A stretch of 64,000 nucleotides of DNA from Chondrus crispus (GCF_000350225.1 NW_005179389.1:124001-188000); one strand, 5' to 3'. Positions 19,863 to 32,025 are shown, counted from the first letter of the stretch. A program made the numbers and translations. Notes: a model not told the origin generated them from the letters alone.

Positions 19863-20517
19863 ATTCTAGTCGCTCTGATGTTCGCCGACGTAATGGCGTA
19901 ACATCGAAGCGATCGTTCGGTTGTATCGCTCGACCTGCCCGTTCGTCTGGGGGTGATACGCTGAGGTGTACAAGTTCGTCACCCCAGGACACGGCACGTG
20001 CTGTGGAAGAAGTTCGCGTTAAACTGCGGTCCGTTATCCGACAGTAGCGAGCGTGGGACTCCGTATTTAAATCCCCACGCGTCGCAGAACTCAACGGCGA
20101 CGGTTTACGCGGTTACGGTCCGCAGTGCGACAACTTGAGTCAGCTTGGTGAAACGGTCCGTGATTACGATAATGAACGGTTTCCCTGCCTTCGTCTTCGG
20201 GAGCATACCCAAGATGTCAATGGCGAGGCTCGGGCAGCCGTGTTGTTGGGAAAAACCTGAATCGGTTGAAGTGTTTTCCGCAACTTGACACGGTTCATCG
20301 CGCAGGTTCGACACCCTCCGAGGGTGTGAGTCGCACCGTAGCTGCGACATCTGCTATGAGATGGGTCCAGTAGTACTCGCGACGGAGTGCGAAGTACATA
20401 CGGTTCTGGCCCGGGTGCCCCGCGATGGTGGCAGAGCTGAAGCAGCCGAGCCCGTAGTGTCCGAGTCACCACGACCTGCACGATGTCAGGGTCGAAGGGG
20501 TGTCTCCGTTTGAGCAC
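19863..20517 (-). pseudogene. Gypsy-2 integrase zinc and catalytic core, frameshifted
   Basis: Fragments are an H2C2 zinc region (about 20280-20510, with CHHRGAPG and a Cys pair near CRTCAMN), the core start LAIDILGMLPKT with the first catalytic Asp (about 20205-20235), the second Asp in LLSDNGPQF (near 20030), and the third acidic residue in HPQTNGQVERYN (near 19915-19950). At least two frame changes and a stop at 20105 separate the blocks. Confidence 0.72.
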
Positions 20518-20580
20518 CCCGTGGTGGTCTTCGAAGAACGCGGAGTCCCGGGACTCTGACTGTCGTGCCAGTACGGTCTG

Positions 20581-21560
20581 TCAGAAGTCATCCACGGGTT
20601 GCTCCGCGGCTATCTCCTCTAACGTGAGAGGGGCCGGAAGGTCGTCCTGCGGAGGGGCGACCGTGGAGGCGGGCCCGCCAACTTCGGGTTGTTCGGCGCG
20701 CTCAATGTCGACAGCGTCGAACTCGTCGTTCTCCTCCCAGAACGATGTGGGTCCTTCAAGAGCGGGGGCCTCGTCGTCGCCCCTCGGCTCGTCGCGCGTA
20801 CGGACGCGCGAACTTCTTCGCGATCCGGCTTGGTTCCTTGTTTTCACGAAGACATGGACGGCCTTGTGATCGCAGCTCGAGGTACAGACGTGGTCCGCGA
20901 GCTCGTCCGACACGTTACGGACGGTCGTGCTCGCGTTGGAGGTGGAAATGTCGTCATCCACCTCGACGACTGGGCGAGGGTCGTCGGTGACCCTTGGCGA
21001 CACGAGGCGTGACAGGGCATCGGGCACTGGTGCACGCGCCCGGGGCGGTACTGGATGGTGAAGTCGTATTCCACCAAACGCAGTCGCCACTGGGTAAGCC
21101 TTCCGGAGCTCTCCGTGGGAGATATGAGCCATCGGATGGCATCATGGTCCGTCCGGACGGGGAACTTCGTACCTTCGATGTACGGCCGTAGTGTGCGGAC
21201 GGCCCACACTACGGCAAAGCACTCACACTCCGTAGCGCTGTAGTTGCGCTCACTATCGGACAGTGAGTACGACCAATACCCGACGGGTCGCCAGTCGTTC
21301 GCGTCTTCGTGTTACTGGAGCAACGTACAGCCCAGTTGATAGGCACTAGCATCCGTATCGATCATATACGGCTGACCGTATCGCGGCAATGCTAAGATCG
21401 GCGGGGAAATCATCCGCTCCTTCAACGCTTCGAATGCTTAAAGGTGCGGCTCCGTCGGGTTTTCGAAGTCGTGGTCCGCGTCTTTGCGCGTTATGTCCGT
21501 TAATGGACGCGCAATTTTCGCGAACCGCTTCACGAAGCGGCGGTAGACGTTGCACGCCCC
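20581..21560 (-). pseudogene. Gypsy-2 RNase H and linker, frameshifted
   Basis: The minus-strand sequence shows the RT-RNase H block: IDTDASAYQLGCTLLQ (near 21310-21360), then after a stop the YSLSDSERNYSATE segment, and in the frame 21209-20844 WAVRTLRPYIEG and TDHDAIRWL with the expected Asp. The frame 21132-20581 encodes an acidic Pro/Glu-rich linker between RNase H and integrase. The RNase H would degrade RNA in the RNA:DNA hybrid; as it stands it is broken. Confidence 0.68.
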
Positions 21561-21581
21561 GAGGAACGAACGCATCTGCGT

Positions 21582-21923
21582 CTAGGTCCTCGGGAACGTG
21601 AAAGTTCTGAAGGCGTCCGCTGCCGCTTCGGCGAAGCTCAGCTCACCTCGGAAAATGACGTGCCCCAGGTAGTGCACCTTCGGTTGGAAGAAGCTACACT
21701 TCTTGAGCTTGAAGGAGATTTCGACGCTCCTCAACAAGCTCAAGACATTGTCGAGATGCTTCGCGTGTTCTCCGTGCGTACGGGAGAACAACATGACATC
21801 ATGCAGGTAGACGAAGCATATCTGCAGTCGGACGCCAGATAGGATGATGTCGAGGGCACGTTGGATGCTTGCCGGTGTCTCTTTCAGCCCGAAAGGCATA
21901 CGCAAATGGCCAAACGTTCCCAT
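21582..21923 (-). pseudogene. Gypsy-2 reverse transcriptase, C-terminal half
   Basis: This 113-residue frame begins with GTFGHLRMPFGLKETPASIQRA, the FG-L-APA-FQ block of Gypsy RT. The catalytic box follows as FVYLHD (near 21797-21814), with His where the first Asp of YLDD should be, so polymerase activity is lost. The thumb blocks KKCSFFQ and YLGHVIF follow. The frame ends at 21582 before RNase H. Confidence 0.8.
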
Positions 21924-21974
21924 ATGCGTATTGAACGTGGTCTTGTCCCGGTCTTTCGGAGCGACGGGGATCTG

Positions 21975-22424
21975 TCAATAACTGGAATTGCAGTCCAACG
22001 TCGTGAAGACCGCTGCATTCCTGAGCGAGTAAATGCAGTCGTCCATCCGGGGCAGCGGATAAGAATCCGCTGCCATCTTCGTGTTGAGATGCCGGTAGTC
22101 CACGCAGAACCGAAGAGAGCCGTCTTTCTTCGGTACGAGAACCACGGGAGACGCCCACTCGGTGCTTGCGGGTTCGATTATCCCTGCGTTCAACATTTTG
22201 TTGACTTCCTTGGCGACCATCTCACGCATAGCCGGCCCCTTTCGGTAGGGCATTGAACGTATCGGCTTCGTACCCGGTCCGAGGGGAATGCGGTGTTCGG
22301 TCGCTCGGATCGTTCCGAACGCACCGCTCCACAGACTCGAGTGCTTACGGAGCATCTCGAGCACATGGCCCCAGAACTTTTCATCATCGAGGTATGACAA
22401 GTTGATTTCTTTTTCCCAATCCAT
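21975..22424 (-). pseudogene. Gypsy-2 reverse transcriptase, N-terminal half
   Basis: This 149-residue frame carries the fingers and early palm: TEHRIPLGPGTKPI, EWASPVVLVPKKDGSLRFC, VDYRHLN, PLPRMDDCI and TTLDCNSSY, the last matching the first catalytic Asp block (usually LD...GYWQ). The frame stops at 21975 within that block and the sequence resumes in the frame starting at 21923, so one indel lies between them. Confidence 0.8.
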
Positions 22425-22456
22425 CCGAGGATTTTCGGAATCCTTTTTCTGGGGGC

Positions 22457-23479
22457 TTACGGTACCGGTTGGTCATGAGGTGGCCGTTTGTCTGTACCCA
22501 CCTGGTCCTTCTCAATCGTATTCCTTTCGTCGGAGCTCGGTCGATCGGATCCTGCCTTCCCGACTTCACCGGTTGCGTCGGTCAGGTGCAGCGCGTCCGC
22601 GATCTCCTGGGCGACACGACGTTCGGGAGTCAGGATCGCGAGGGGGTTGCGCTTGGCGTATCCCACAACCGTGTGCTTCGGAAGCCGCCTTTCCCGTCGC
22701 GAAAAGTTCGCGACGATGACTTCGAAGGTCTGGTTCGGCAGGACCTCGACGACGCCGCTCGTCAGTCTCACTCTATGTCGGTGTTGGAGTGACGGATTCG
22801 GCTCCATGAAGACGAGGCCCCTCCCCGTGGTGGTAACACGCACGCGGGGCGGCGATCTCGCGGGTATGGTAACCCAGCGGGCGATTCGGATCTCCTGCGG
22901 GGCTTCGTCGCGTGCGTCAGCCCGGTTTGTCTGACGTCCATGCCGCGTGGTGGGGGGATTCGGCTCCCCCTTCCGGTCAAGGATGGCAACGGATCCACCT
23001 TGACGAAGCTCCAACAGTTGAGCTTCGATGTCGATACTTCGTACATGTGTATCGATGAAGGCCGTGCCAAGAAGGACCGGCACGGCGAATGGAATTAGGA
23101 ACTTCGTGTTCCTCAACCGCACGGCCAGATGTACGACGGCCGGAAGCTTCAGAGGGTTGCTATTCGCGCCTGCCAATCGTGGCAGTGGCGCGTCGCGGAT
23201 GACGTACTGCGTCCAATCGGGAGGAAGGTCGGCCTCTCTCACCAGATTGTACCCCGAGCAAGTATCAACGGCGATCGTGCCGGGCTCGAAGGAATTTCCC
23301 TCCGGGGCTATGGAGCCGAGGACGTTGTAAATCTTCGACGTCAGAAGGCAAATGACGCCGTCGACCACCTTTGGCGTGCCCGGCTCGGCGAGATTGTTCC
23401 TCTTGGACCGCCGGCGCCGGTTCCGACTTCTCTTCCGCGTCTTTGGGCCTTGATCGCGGGGCGCCCTTCGGTCGGTCAC
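22457..23479 (-). CDS. Gypsy-2 protease region and linker to RT
   Basis: This 340-residue frame has a basic Arg/Lys-rich opening, then a retropepsin-like region: the active-site box reads IAVDTCSGYNLV (about residues 88-100), with Cys for the Gly of DTG, and later PVLLGTAFIDTHV, the usual LLG hydrophobic motif. A long Arg/Pro/Thr-rich linker follows, with a VVEVLPNQTFEVIVANFS segment typical of the Gypsy protease-RT junction. Whether the Cys tolerates activity is unknown; the neighbouring RT is dead in any case. Confidence 0.72.
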   Translation of the reverse strand: MTDRRAPRDQGPKTRKRSRNRRRRSKRNNLAEPGTPKVVDGVICLLTSKIYNVLGSIAPEGNSFEPGTIAVDTCSGYNLVREADLPPDWTQYVIRDAPLPRLAGANSNPLKLPAVVHLAVRLRNTKFLIPFAVPVLLGTAFIDTHVRSIDIEAQLLELRQGGSVAILDRKGEPNPPTTRHGRQTNRADARDEAPQEIRIARWVTIPARSPPRVRVTTTGRGLVFMEPNPSLQHRHRVRLTSGVVEVLPNQTFEVIVANFSRRERRLPKHTVVGYAKRNPLAILTPERRVAQEIADALHLTDATGEVGKAGSDRPSSDERNTIEKDQVGTDKRPPHDQPVP

Positions 23480-23830
23480 GTCCCGGCGACAAGTCGCCTT
23501 CGTCCGCGACTGAATTTCTTCCGGCGGACTCGTGTCCCCTGGGTCGGGCCGCCTTCGCGTTCGATCCGCTTCTTGTTAGGCACTTGGCTCACGGCTGCCA
23601 CCGTGCCTTCCACCATGTGCGCCGGACTCACGGTTGCATCGGCGTCTTCGTCCTTTCGCACCGAGCTTACGGGTGTCTCAGTGCCCTTGTGCGGGGTCAA
23701 AGGGATTATTATCTGTAAACATTCCCCTCCTCCGCCGGGAATAGATAGGGACGGGTCTAGGTGGGTGAGTATGTCGAAATATTCTGCATCCTTGTCTAAT
23801 TGGTCATCAAACACAGAGCATCGATCAAAC
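23476..23830 (-). pseudogene. Gypsy-2 gag remnant
   Basis: A short frame (23476-23814) joins the protease frame with a 4-base overlap but in another phase. It is Thr/Val/Pro-rich and then Arg/Lys-rich, like the gag C-terminus, and no capsid or zinc knuckle is left. The element appears truncated at about 23830, where AT-rich DNA begins. Confidence 0.5.
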
Positions 23831-26199
23831 GAGTTTCAAATCATTTGGGGCAGCGGATGTAGTTTTTAATTTATAAAAGATATTACCAAATCACACTTTC
23901 GGGGAATAGTAGACAGAGCGAGAGCTGTTGGGGTGCTTAGGCGGATGGAGATGGGAAATGTGTAAGGTAAGGGGTAGATTATGGTCCGTCCCCTTTTTAC
24001 TCACTTTTGCAGCCGTCTTCTTATACTACCAGAAACGTTGCCTCCCCTCAAGACATACATTTTCCCTCCATGGGGAGGTTTTGCACGTGTAAACGTGTCT
24101 TACATACTGACCAATGATTGACTACCTTAAGATACTACCTCGGGTTCGTCCTGGGGTTTGTCTTGGGATTTGACCTAGGACTTGTCTCTGGATGTGTCCC
24201 AGTGCAGTACCTATTTTATGTGACAAATCCCTCCGGACAAGAGCCATCGATACCACGTTCAAGCACGCAGTACAGTCGCAATTTGTGGACATGATGTACA
24301 GTGTGTGTGGTTCTGCATTTTAGGCCATCTCGTGCGTGTTTTTATATTTTAACGTGCATCTGTACGTGAGATTTTGGTGACGGCTCTGAAAACGTGTGGT
24401 GCTCAAATGTACACGTCCCAAGCAGTCTTTTAACGAGAAAAACATGCAGCGCGGAGGCATATGGACATCGAGAAAGGCCACGAGAGACCGCCGCTGATTG
24501 TCTTGAGAGCTCATACGCATATAACTGCCAGCCCCACGACAGCATCAGGGCTCACAGCACACGGTATGGGACAATAGAACCAGGGACTCTCAGCATAAGG
24601 TAAATTTGCCGAGCCTCAACACGCGAATAAACGAGGTATTGCTTCTACCACCACACCGACCAAGCTTTCCACGGGAAAGTACTGCAATACAATACAATGT
24701 ACTTTACATCTACTGTGCATGTTACGTACGGCAACGATAGCGAACCAACTGGTGCAGATGGAGCGCCCGAATCCCTACCCATTTCCCTCAAGACGGCGTG
24801 TACCACTAGTTTTTGCCACATTCACCCGGAACTCGCGCTTGCATGCTCAAAGTGCACCCCCCGCCTCCGTCACCTCACCACTCCTCACACTGCCCAAGCG
24901 ACGGAGTGGTTCTCTTATAGTCGTAACGTGGCCAATGTGCAGTGAATTTGGCAACCAGTTGATGCATTTTCACCGTGCACAAAGCTTTCCGAAGGGAAGC
25001 CCCCAAGTTTCTGCAATATTATTCCCTGCTATCCTAGTTTCTCTTAATATGTAGCGTTCTACATGTAAGATACAATTTACAGAAAATGACAAGCAATGCA
25101 ATCTATCACATAAGACCGGCACAAGAATAAAGGCCCCATCATAACTTGACAGGGCATTCTCTATAGGAACGGACTTGTGGTCCCTCATGCCGAGAGACAA
25201 TTGCATGCCTATTCCCACGAAATGCGTGAGTGCTGTCTCAGACAGATACTCAATTGTTTCCTATAATGTTTTGGGACTTTTTTGTTAATATAAGCATCAC
25301 AAGGCTGCAAAATGTGGTACGAATTAGCAGGACTATGCAAAACCTCACTGTTGTGCTTCACACATTTTCCGAAGTACTTCCAACGTTTTCAGAACGAGTG
25401 ACCAACGAGGACAAGACAAATTTTCTTCTCAGCTGGGAAAAGTTCTCGAATGTTGATATTGATGTGGTCAACTAAAAAAAGAGTCAATGCTTTTCTCATA
25501 GAGCCAATATCACTTCATACCAAGCCGCTATTCTGCTGAAATCAAGAAATCACTAATGTAACATATTACTGTAGATACAGGCCATCGACACGGGTTCAAT
25601 CATTCCAAAAGTTATCTCCCATGCGTGTCAATACAGTAGAAAATTAACCGGTACAATTCTTAGAATATTAAGTGAACAATCCGGAGGCAAGCATATATTC
25701 GAAAATGCAAAGCATTGTGGAACAATAACCAACAACCCACGGCTTTAAGTCTACAACCTCAAATTATAGTGCGACTAGTCCGGCATAATGGAAGGCTCGA
25801 GAGGGCGTCAAGCATTGACAACCTAGCAGTGAGGAGACTGTTGAACCATGCGGCGACATCGTTCGCCTCTCCATCTTAAAAACTAGCGCACGGAATCAGC
25901 CTATCCAACTCGACACCCCTAGTCTCGGGCAACGGTGACTTGTTGCATCCGCTGCCTTCGCTAGTCTCCTTTCCTGCCGTACGCGGCCCCATTGTGGACG
26001 AACCGGGGGGACCAACTCCACTCGGAAGTTCCCGATGTACGCTGCACGTTTTTTCGGAAGGGTCCGATTTCAGGAACCTACTCCACATTGAAGTCAGACA
26101 TACACTTATTTTGATCAATACTCTACAAAAGCAGAGAACTAATAACCATGCTTTTGACATGATCCCTACCTGGAACCAGAGTGGAGGACTTCAGGTATA
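23831..26199. other. AT-rich intergenic DNA
   Basis: No gene or element core was recognised. Short reading frames here look random. The only regular structure is a 12-bp tandem repeat at 24145-24204. Confidence 0.55.
24145..24204. repeat. 12-bp tandem repeat, five units
   Basis: Five consecutive 12-mers fit the consensus TTTGTCCTGGGA with one to several changes each. Such an array could come from slippage. No open coding context was seen. Confidence 0.75.
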
Positions 26200-28380
26200 C
26201 AGTAGAACTGTACTGTCAACAATTACAGTCAGCTCGCGATAACTTCCACATCTAGGGAGGCCACCTAGTGTTGAAGTTATTGTAGGGTTGCAGCTATCGG
26301 AGTTGTATGATAAGAAAACGTCTAAGCCAACGAAAATGCAAGAACGAAACCCCCATAGTTTATTTAAAACTATCGACCTTAGTCTGCGCCTGTCCTTCAC
26401 TGACCTGCTGTCGCATCTTTGCCTGGATCCTCCGTAAAACTCGAAGTAAAGCAACATTCCCCTCTGCATTTGCCTCACAAATGCGCCTAGTTAGAGCAAT
26501 TGCCCGAAGTGGCACTTTGGCATCTGGAAGTGGCACATCATCATGAGATATGCCTGCTCCCTCCATCTCCTTTCAAACCAGCCCATAAGCTATATAATCA
26601 TCAAGCTGCTGTAGACATTCATTCTCAATGTCAGGGTTCACCAATTCAGAAACTGACATCCTTGACCGAGCAAAAACTAATGGCAAAATCTGCCTCTCGA
26701 GCTTGTTCTCATCGCTTGCATTAACAAGATTGTAAATAGCTACTCTTCTAGACGTGGAATCTTAGCTAATTACAATACTCGTGTGATCCCAGCGCTTCCT
26801 AACCATACTACTTGGAAGCCTATTCCATGCCTGTTTCATCCATAGAATAGCAGTCAGTATATCAACCTTGTAAATGTCCCAAACACTTTCGTCTACCCAA
26901 TCGACGGCACGTTCCATTTTTCTTTCTATATCGTTGTCTTAAAGACGCAATGATACTCGCGTCTAATTGCTGAAGTTTACAAGTAGCGTTAGGTGGAATA
27001 AAACTAACTTCGACGTAACAAAGGGATGGAAAGTTCGGCCCCGTTCCATGGGCGCTGCAGTTGTCAATTAAGAGCGCCTGTTGGCAGGAAACAGTGCGAG
27101 AAATGTGCACATTGAACCGCTGAAGTAATTAAAAAAATGTTTCAGTCATCAAGGACTTTTAATTAGCGTGGTGGTCATGACAAAGCTCTGTGGGCTTCTT
27201 CTTTTCGAGAGCTCTCGGCTGTCGAGATTTTCCAAATATCATAACATCACATTTATGAGGCTGCATTGCTGCAGAACAGAAGCGCTATCCTGTCATTTGC
27301 TTGTCCTTCCCAGGCAGGCGCTTGGTAGAAATGGTTTCATCTGGGCCATTGTGAAAAGCCATTCACACTCGTCGGCACTATAGAACATCCCTCGGATCAT
27401 GAGCCTCTCTTTCGGTAATTGTTAGAAGCTCGCATCCGACCGCCTCCAAATTACTATCTACGCCCTCACCGCGTGATTTCGATATCCGCAGGTTTCAGTG
27501 CGATTTAAATTTTTCTGACCAGCCGGCTGAAAGTTCCAGTTATGACTTGTCAGCATCTGCCACCTTTTCATTTCTTTTGACATGAATCCGTTTAGCATTT
27601 TCAATTAGCACATCCCCGGTGATATTGACGCGCCTTGCATGCATATTGATGACAAATTCGTCGATCGCCATTTCATGAATATGAGTTCGGGCTCGTTTCT
27701 TTCGCGTCTTGCCAGTCAATGATGCCTGAGGACGTGCCAATAACATTGATGATTTTTGAGGACTCTCGACATCGTTACTTTGTTGCGCACAGAAGACATA
27801 TTAATTTTGTTGGCCTCCCATTGGGAAACTTCGGAATGGGAAAGGAGTTTGCCGGCTTTGTGTTGGCTGTCGCCATGCTGGAGGATTTTAGGTTGCTCGA
27901 AAGAGTGAAAACCCCATCTCTTATGATGTTGTGGTGGAATATGAAGGTTCTAGATAAAGGTAAATGGGCCCTGGCACATGAGAGTATGGTATATGGCACT
28001 GTCGCGGCTTCGAGCCTTTTAATGGTCATTTACAATTTTGTAGACGCTTTGAACATCTTTTATTACTTTTTGTCCAATTTCAGTTGCCGAAATGACCGTT
28101 TCAGGTATCAAGACGTGAAACGGTGTAATTTTGTGCTAATTTGATGTCGAGGTCGGTGTTCGGCGACATCTAGCCGTTGCAGTTACCAAGGGGGTGCATT
28201 TATCGCGAGTTGTAGATATCGCCAGCTGACTTTACACTTAGTCAAAAAGGAATTATGAAGCTTGAGCTTTTGATGGATTTAAGCCGTATAGTTTTTCTTT
28301 AAGGCACAGTGGTCTCCCGGCAAACGGTATCTCCGATAAGAGGAAACTCTCGCTAAACTGATAAGAAACGCTTCTACTAC
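26200..28380 (-). pseudogene. Tigger/pogo-type transposase relic (Tigger-2)
   Basis: Reading minus there is an N-terminal helix-turn-helix with VTMSRVLKN (about 27745-27790), a CENP-B-type second HTH (FVINMHARRVNITGDVLIENAKRI, 27600-27670), a DDE core with LLIDNCSAHG (second Asp, about 27050-27080) and CKLQQLDASII (third Asp, about 26950-26985), and a C-terminal helical tail LRVLRRIQAKMRQQ (near 26400-26450). The left end TACAGTAGAAC (26198-26208) and the right-end counterpart TTCTACTA (28372-28379) look like pogo-type termini. Several frame changes and stops are present. It differs from Tigger-1 in sequence and lies in the opposite orientation. Confidence 0.72.
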
Positions 28381-30571
28381 ATTCGGAGACGCTTAATTAT
28401 AATAGAAAACCGTATAGTTCGGCTCTGGGTAAGTGGAACCACTATAACGGATCGATACACGGAGATATTCAGTTTTCACTCTCATAAACAGCCCACATAA
28501 GAGGCAACATAAAAGAAATGGCATCGGCAAAATGCAGGATTCTGTACCTCGGAAAAGTAGAGTGGGGATACAGAATTTTTGCATAGTAGTGATTCAAGTG
28601 ATGATACAGATATACTACTTGCACAAAAGCAGAAATTTTGTGCCTTGGCTGCTACTATGAAAACCGCGGAGGTGCGTAATGCCAATAATGCAGCATTTTC
28701 GTCTGCATTGAGGCGAATGCAGAGCTACACTAGACTTGATGCCCGCAAAGATGCTCAGCATACCACTATCCATATGCTTTTAAATATGAAATATATGGGT
28801 CTGCAAATGATTAGTCTCTACTGCTCAGTATGATAACATTCAATATGCGGGACCCCCCCATAATCGGAACTGATCCCAGTCCACGGAATGGTTACTTTTA
28901 TTGGGAGACCACTGTGAAATAAAGAGAAGGTGCCGAACACCATATCCGAGTTGAGCTGAAACAAGTCCAGAACACAAATTGAGAAGTGACCACTCATGGA
29001 TCGTTTTCCAGGTAGACACCAGTAGCAGTTGCAGCATATTATTCGACTCTGTCAGCCGCTTGCCAACCACGTTTCTGGAAGGCGATTTACCAGTGCGTGT
29101 TGGTGGCCTTCAAATGTGAGTCAAGGAATATGATTGCGCTATGGCCAGTCCCTCAAGATCAAGAAACTTGAGGTCGGATGTAGTGGAAAAAAGCTCATGA
29201 GGCGGTAGAGGGGCAGGAAGTGTCATGGTCGCAGACGATGTCGTGTGATACGCTATTTGTCAATAGGTAGAGCGCGATGCTTGCGTTTTCCAAGAATTTT
29301 TAAACGAGGAGGTTTTGCCCTACATGCAAACATTTCTGAGGGAGTACTGATGTTTATCGGATATGGAGGAGAAGATCCGATTCGGGCGCTGAAGGCGTGT
29401 ATTCGTCCTCTTTCGGAAAGTTGAGAGCGAGCTGCGGTCCAGACTGACATGACGGCTGTAGATACTTCATCGCTCGAGAAGTGTAGAGTGTGGCTAATTA
29501 GCAAGCGCTTTGTCAACCAAGAGTTCAAACAAGGAAACTGGACAAGGATGTCTATCTGGGAGGGAGACGGTACAAGAGATGCCGAAGAGTGGTTAAAATA
29601 TCCCTTGGGCGGTCTAAGCAATTGTTTCCAGTAAATATTTGTTGGAAAGGGGATCAATTTTCTTTAATCGAAGATAAGATGGACCAGATGTCAGTGATGA
29701 ACTCCGAATCGGCAGACAGAAATGATATCCCTGAAGTTCTACAAGAAAGGCAGATATCAAGACCGAATCACGACCGGGTGCAGTGACACATATTGCGTTT
29801 TACGTGGAATCGATTTCTGATTTAGACAGGATCCCTAAAAGCGATTTCAAAAGCTTACCATAGCTTTAAGTGAGTACATTACCAAAGTAGGTTGAGATCA
29901 CATATTTTCGATTTTCGGCCGCTCTGTACTGAACTTAGAATGCCAGGAGGGAGATTCGGCCTGAAGGTATTGACGAAAGCGACTCTCGCGTTGTATTTCA
30001 CACATAGAAAGTGGATAAGAAGTAGAAATTAAATGCTCCTGCACCACAAGTTGCTGCAGAAGCAACGAAAAAGAAGCGAGAGCATAACACGCTGCGCAAG
30101 AGCGTAGCACGGTTGGTAGAGGTCAGAAAGTGACAACATCCAGGTCGGTTTATGCGAAGAAGCGCAAAGCAGGGCAAGACGCAGAGATCTCTAACTCACA
30201 GAAGAAAGCTGTGAAGAAAGCAAGGAAAGTATCGAGAATGCTGGTTCTTCTTTTGAGGCTGTAGAGTACGAGTGTGGTGCCATTAAAGCCATGTGCGCAC
30301 TGAGCAGTGGCAGAAACGCGGACTTTAAATTTCCCTACAACGTTAGTAATCAGATGGGATGAGCTTGTAGCGAAATATTGAGAGTGAGTTGCGTTCTGTT
30401 GTTTCCACACACGTTTTGGTACAGGGATGTGGTTTTCGATACCCTCCGACAGCGATTGGTAAGCCAAATTCACGTGAGGTCCACGTGACGCACTTTTTCA
30501 TTTATATTGGTTAGATTTCATTCCACATTTCACTCTTAGGGAAGAGGAAGGGTATTATCTATTCGACAGAG
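28381..30571. other. AT-rich intergenic DNA
   Basis: No recognisable gene. Scattered short frames, such as one of 84 codons at 28579 and one of 134 codons on the minus strand at 29657, have no family resemblance and no supporting signals. A Lys/Arg-rich stretch near 30060-30240 could be a worn fragment of a DNA-binding protein. Confidence 0.5.
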
Positions 30572-31036
30572 GCTTGTTCTCATATAAGGACAGGTGGTTT
30601 TTGAAAACATAACTTAAATAAATTTTACACTTAGCATTTATCTGGGACACTATTTCCACTTGTTCTCGCTGAGAAAATCTGGCGTTACACCGGCATACCA
30701 GCTTCTAATACGCAGAAACAATAATAACTTATTACAAATGGAGTACCGAGTTACCTTTCTAAAAACGAGGTTTTGGTTTTTAGGTTATTTTACATGCCAT
30801 TTTAAGGTGGTTGAAAAAGCTTCTTTTCCAGACATATCTAAAAGCGACCAGTGAGAACATGCAATTTTAAAACCCCTCTTTCTGTCCCCAAGTCAGAAGT
30901 CAATTACAGTGGCGGGGGTATCTTTTTCTTTCTTGTGAAGGAATTCCTAGGCATGAAAGAAAACCCTAATTGACTTCCACTTAAGCGGAAGTCAAGAATA
31001 AAATGGGTTGCAGAATGTCCTCATATGATAACAAAG
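30572..31036. repeat. Possible small inverted-repeat element
   Basis: GGCTTGTTCTCATATAAGGAC at the left (30573-30593) and the opposite-strand counterpart TCCTCATATGATAACAAAG at the right (31019-31037) form imperfect inward-pointing repeats. The right inner flank also matches the flank at 47655-47700 (TATTCTTGACT followed by CCGCTT). A 26-bp near-perfect palindrome lies at 30969-30994. No coding capacity was seen. This may be a non-autonomous DNA transposon. Confidence 0.4.
30969..30994. repeat. 26-bp palindrome
   Basis: TTGACTTCC and GGAAGTCAA flank CTTAAG with one mismatched pair. A partial third copy of the arm (GAAGTCAATTA) is at about 30894. Confidence 0.85.
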
Positions 31037-31636
31037 ATCCAATTCACACTAGGGATCAATATCTCGCTTACCCACTTACTCCTGTGTTTTCACCATCGAA
31101 GGTGAATCTCCAGTCTTTTCTTGATCGATAATCTCAATAGCGTGGATTTACGTGCTCTGAATCCTGCCAAACGGAATAATATCTCATATCTTACAATCAA
31201 ACGCCGTAACAATAAGCTTCCCCTTTAACACTCTAAGAAGTACAGGTAGCGGCCACAAACAATCCAAATTATTTTATAGTGCTCCTTGTATTTCTATATT
31301 TACCAATAGTGAAAAAGGATAAGTGCTCGCAAGCAAGGCCATTTCGAATGACATCTGACAGACCAGGTTTAATTGCACAATAAATAATTGCACAATAAAA
31401 TAGTGATATGAAAGGCTTCCAGACGTGACCGTGCGGCATTGCCCTTCTAGCCAAGTCGATGGGCATTCAGCAGATGGAGAGCAAATCGTAAACTGTGTTT
31501 TCTCTCTGTCCTTACTGCGTCAATGGACGCGTTGTCTACATTATTGTCAACAGATAGAAGTGTGGCACGGACCACCGTGGCCAGGACCTATGGCCGCTGG
31601 AAAATGCAGAAGCAGGTCCGATAGCATCTGCATATG

Positions 31637-32023
31637 AGTTGATGTCTATCGAGGGTGCTCTCTTGATGATGGTCTCTGTTGATGATACCCTATGTACATG
31701 GCACAGTGTTATGTCAAGTGTGATAAATTACAGTAGCAACAGCGACTGAAAGATATGCAGACTAAATATCTGCTGACTTATCTTTGTGATTTTTTTGTAT
31801 TGTTGCTATGCGTAATCTATTACCCAACAGTATTAGATCTTCATGCATTGGCTGTTCCATGTAATCTTTTCATGGTGCTGAAATCTAATGTGAGACGTAG
31901 GCACCCGCTCTATCTTTAGTATAAATACTATCTCCAACTAAGATGATGAATAAAAAGGAAGTGCGCCTTGCTACTTAATATCGTTGTATATCTTAACCTC
32001 CAGTCAGACCAGCCCATAACTCA
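31637..32023 (+). repeat. 5' LTR of Copia-C
   Basis: It matches 36112-36502 along its length. The landmarks are TATCGAGGGTGCTCTC near the start, AGTATAAATA as a likely TATA box (about 31918-31927), GATGATGAATAAAA as a likely polyadenylation zone, and CCCATAACTCA at the end. The first dinucleotide is AG instead of TG. Confidence 0.8.
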
Positions 32024-32025
32024 AG

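Larger units (their letters stand above)
17939..23830 (-). mobile_element. Gypsy-2, chromodomain Ty3/Gypsy element, 5'-truncated
   Basis: Reading minus from about 23830 there is a gag remnant, protease, RT, RNase H, integrase with H2C2 and DDE blocks, and a C-terminal chromodomain, which makes it a chromovirus-type element. No 5' LTR, PBS or full gag is present; host-like AT-rich DNA begins near 23830. The probable 3' LTR zone is 17939-19118. Lesions include DTC for DTG in the protease, YLHD for YLDD in RT, and frameshifts in RT, RNase H and integrase. Codon and GC content differ sharply from both flanks. Confidence 0.87.

Noticed and set aside
27719..28144. 141-codon plus-strand frame with hydrophobic stretches
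   Set aside because: It is antisense to the N-terminal helix-turn-helix region of Tigger-2.
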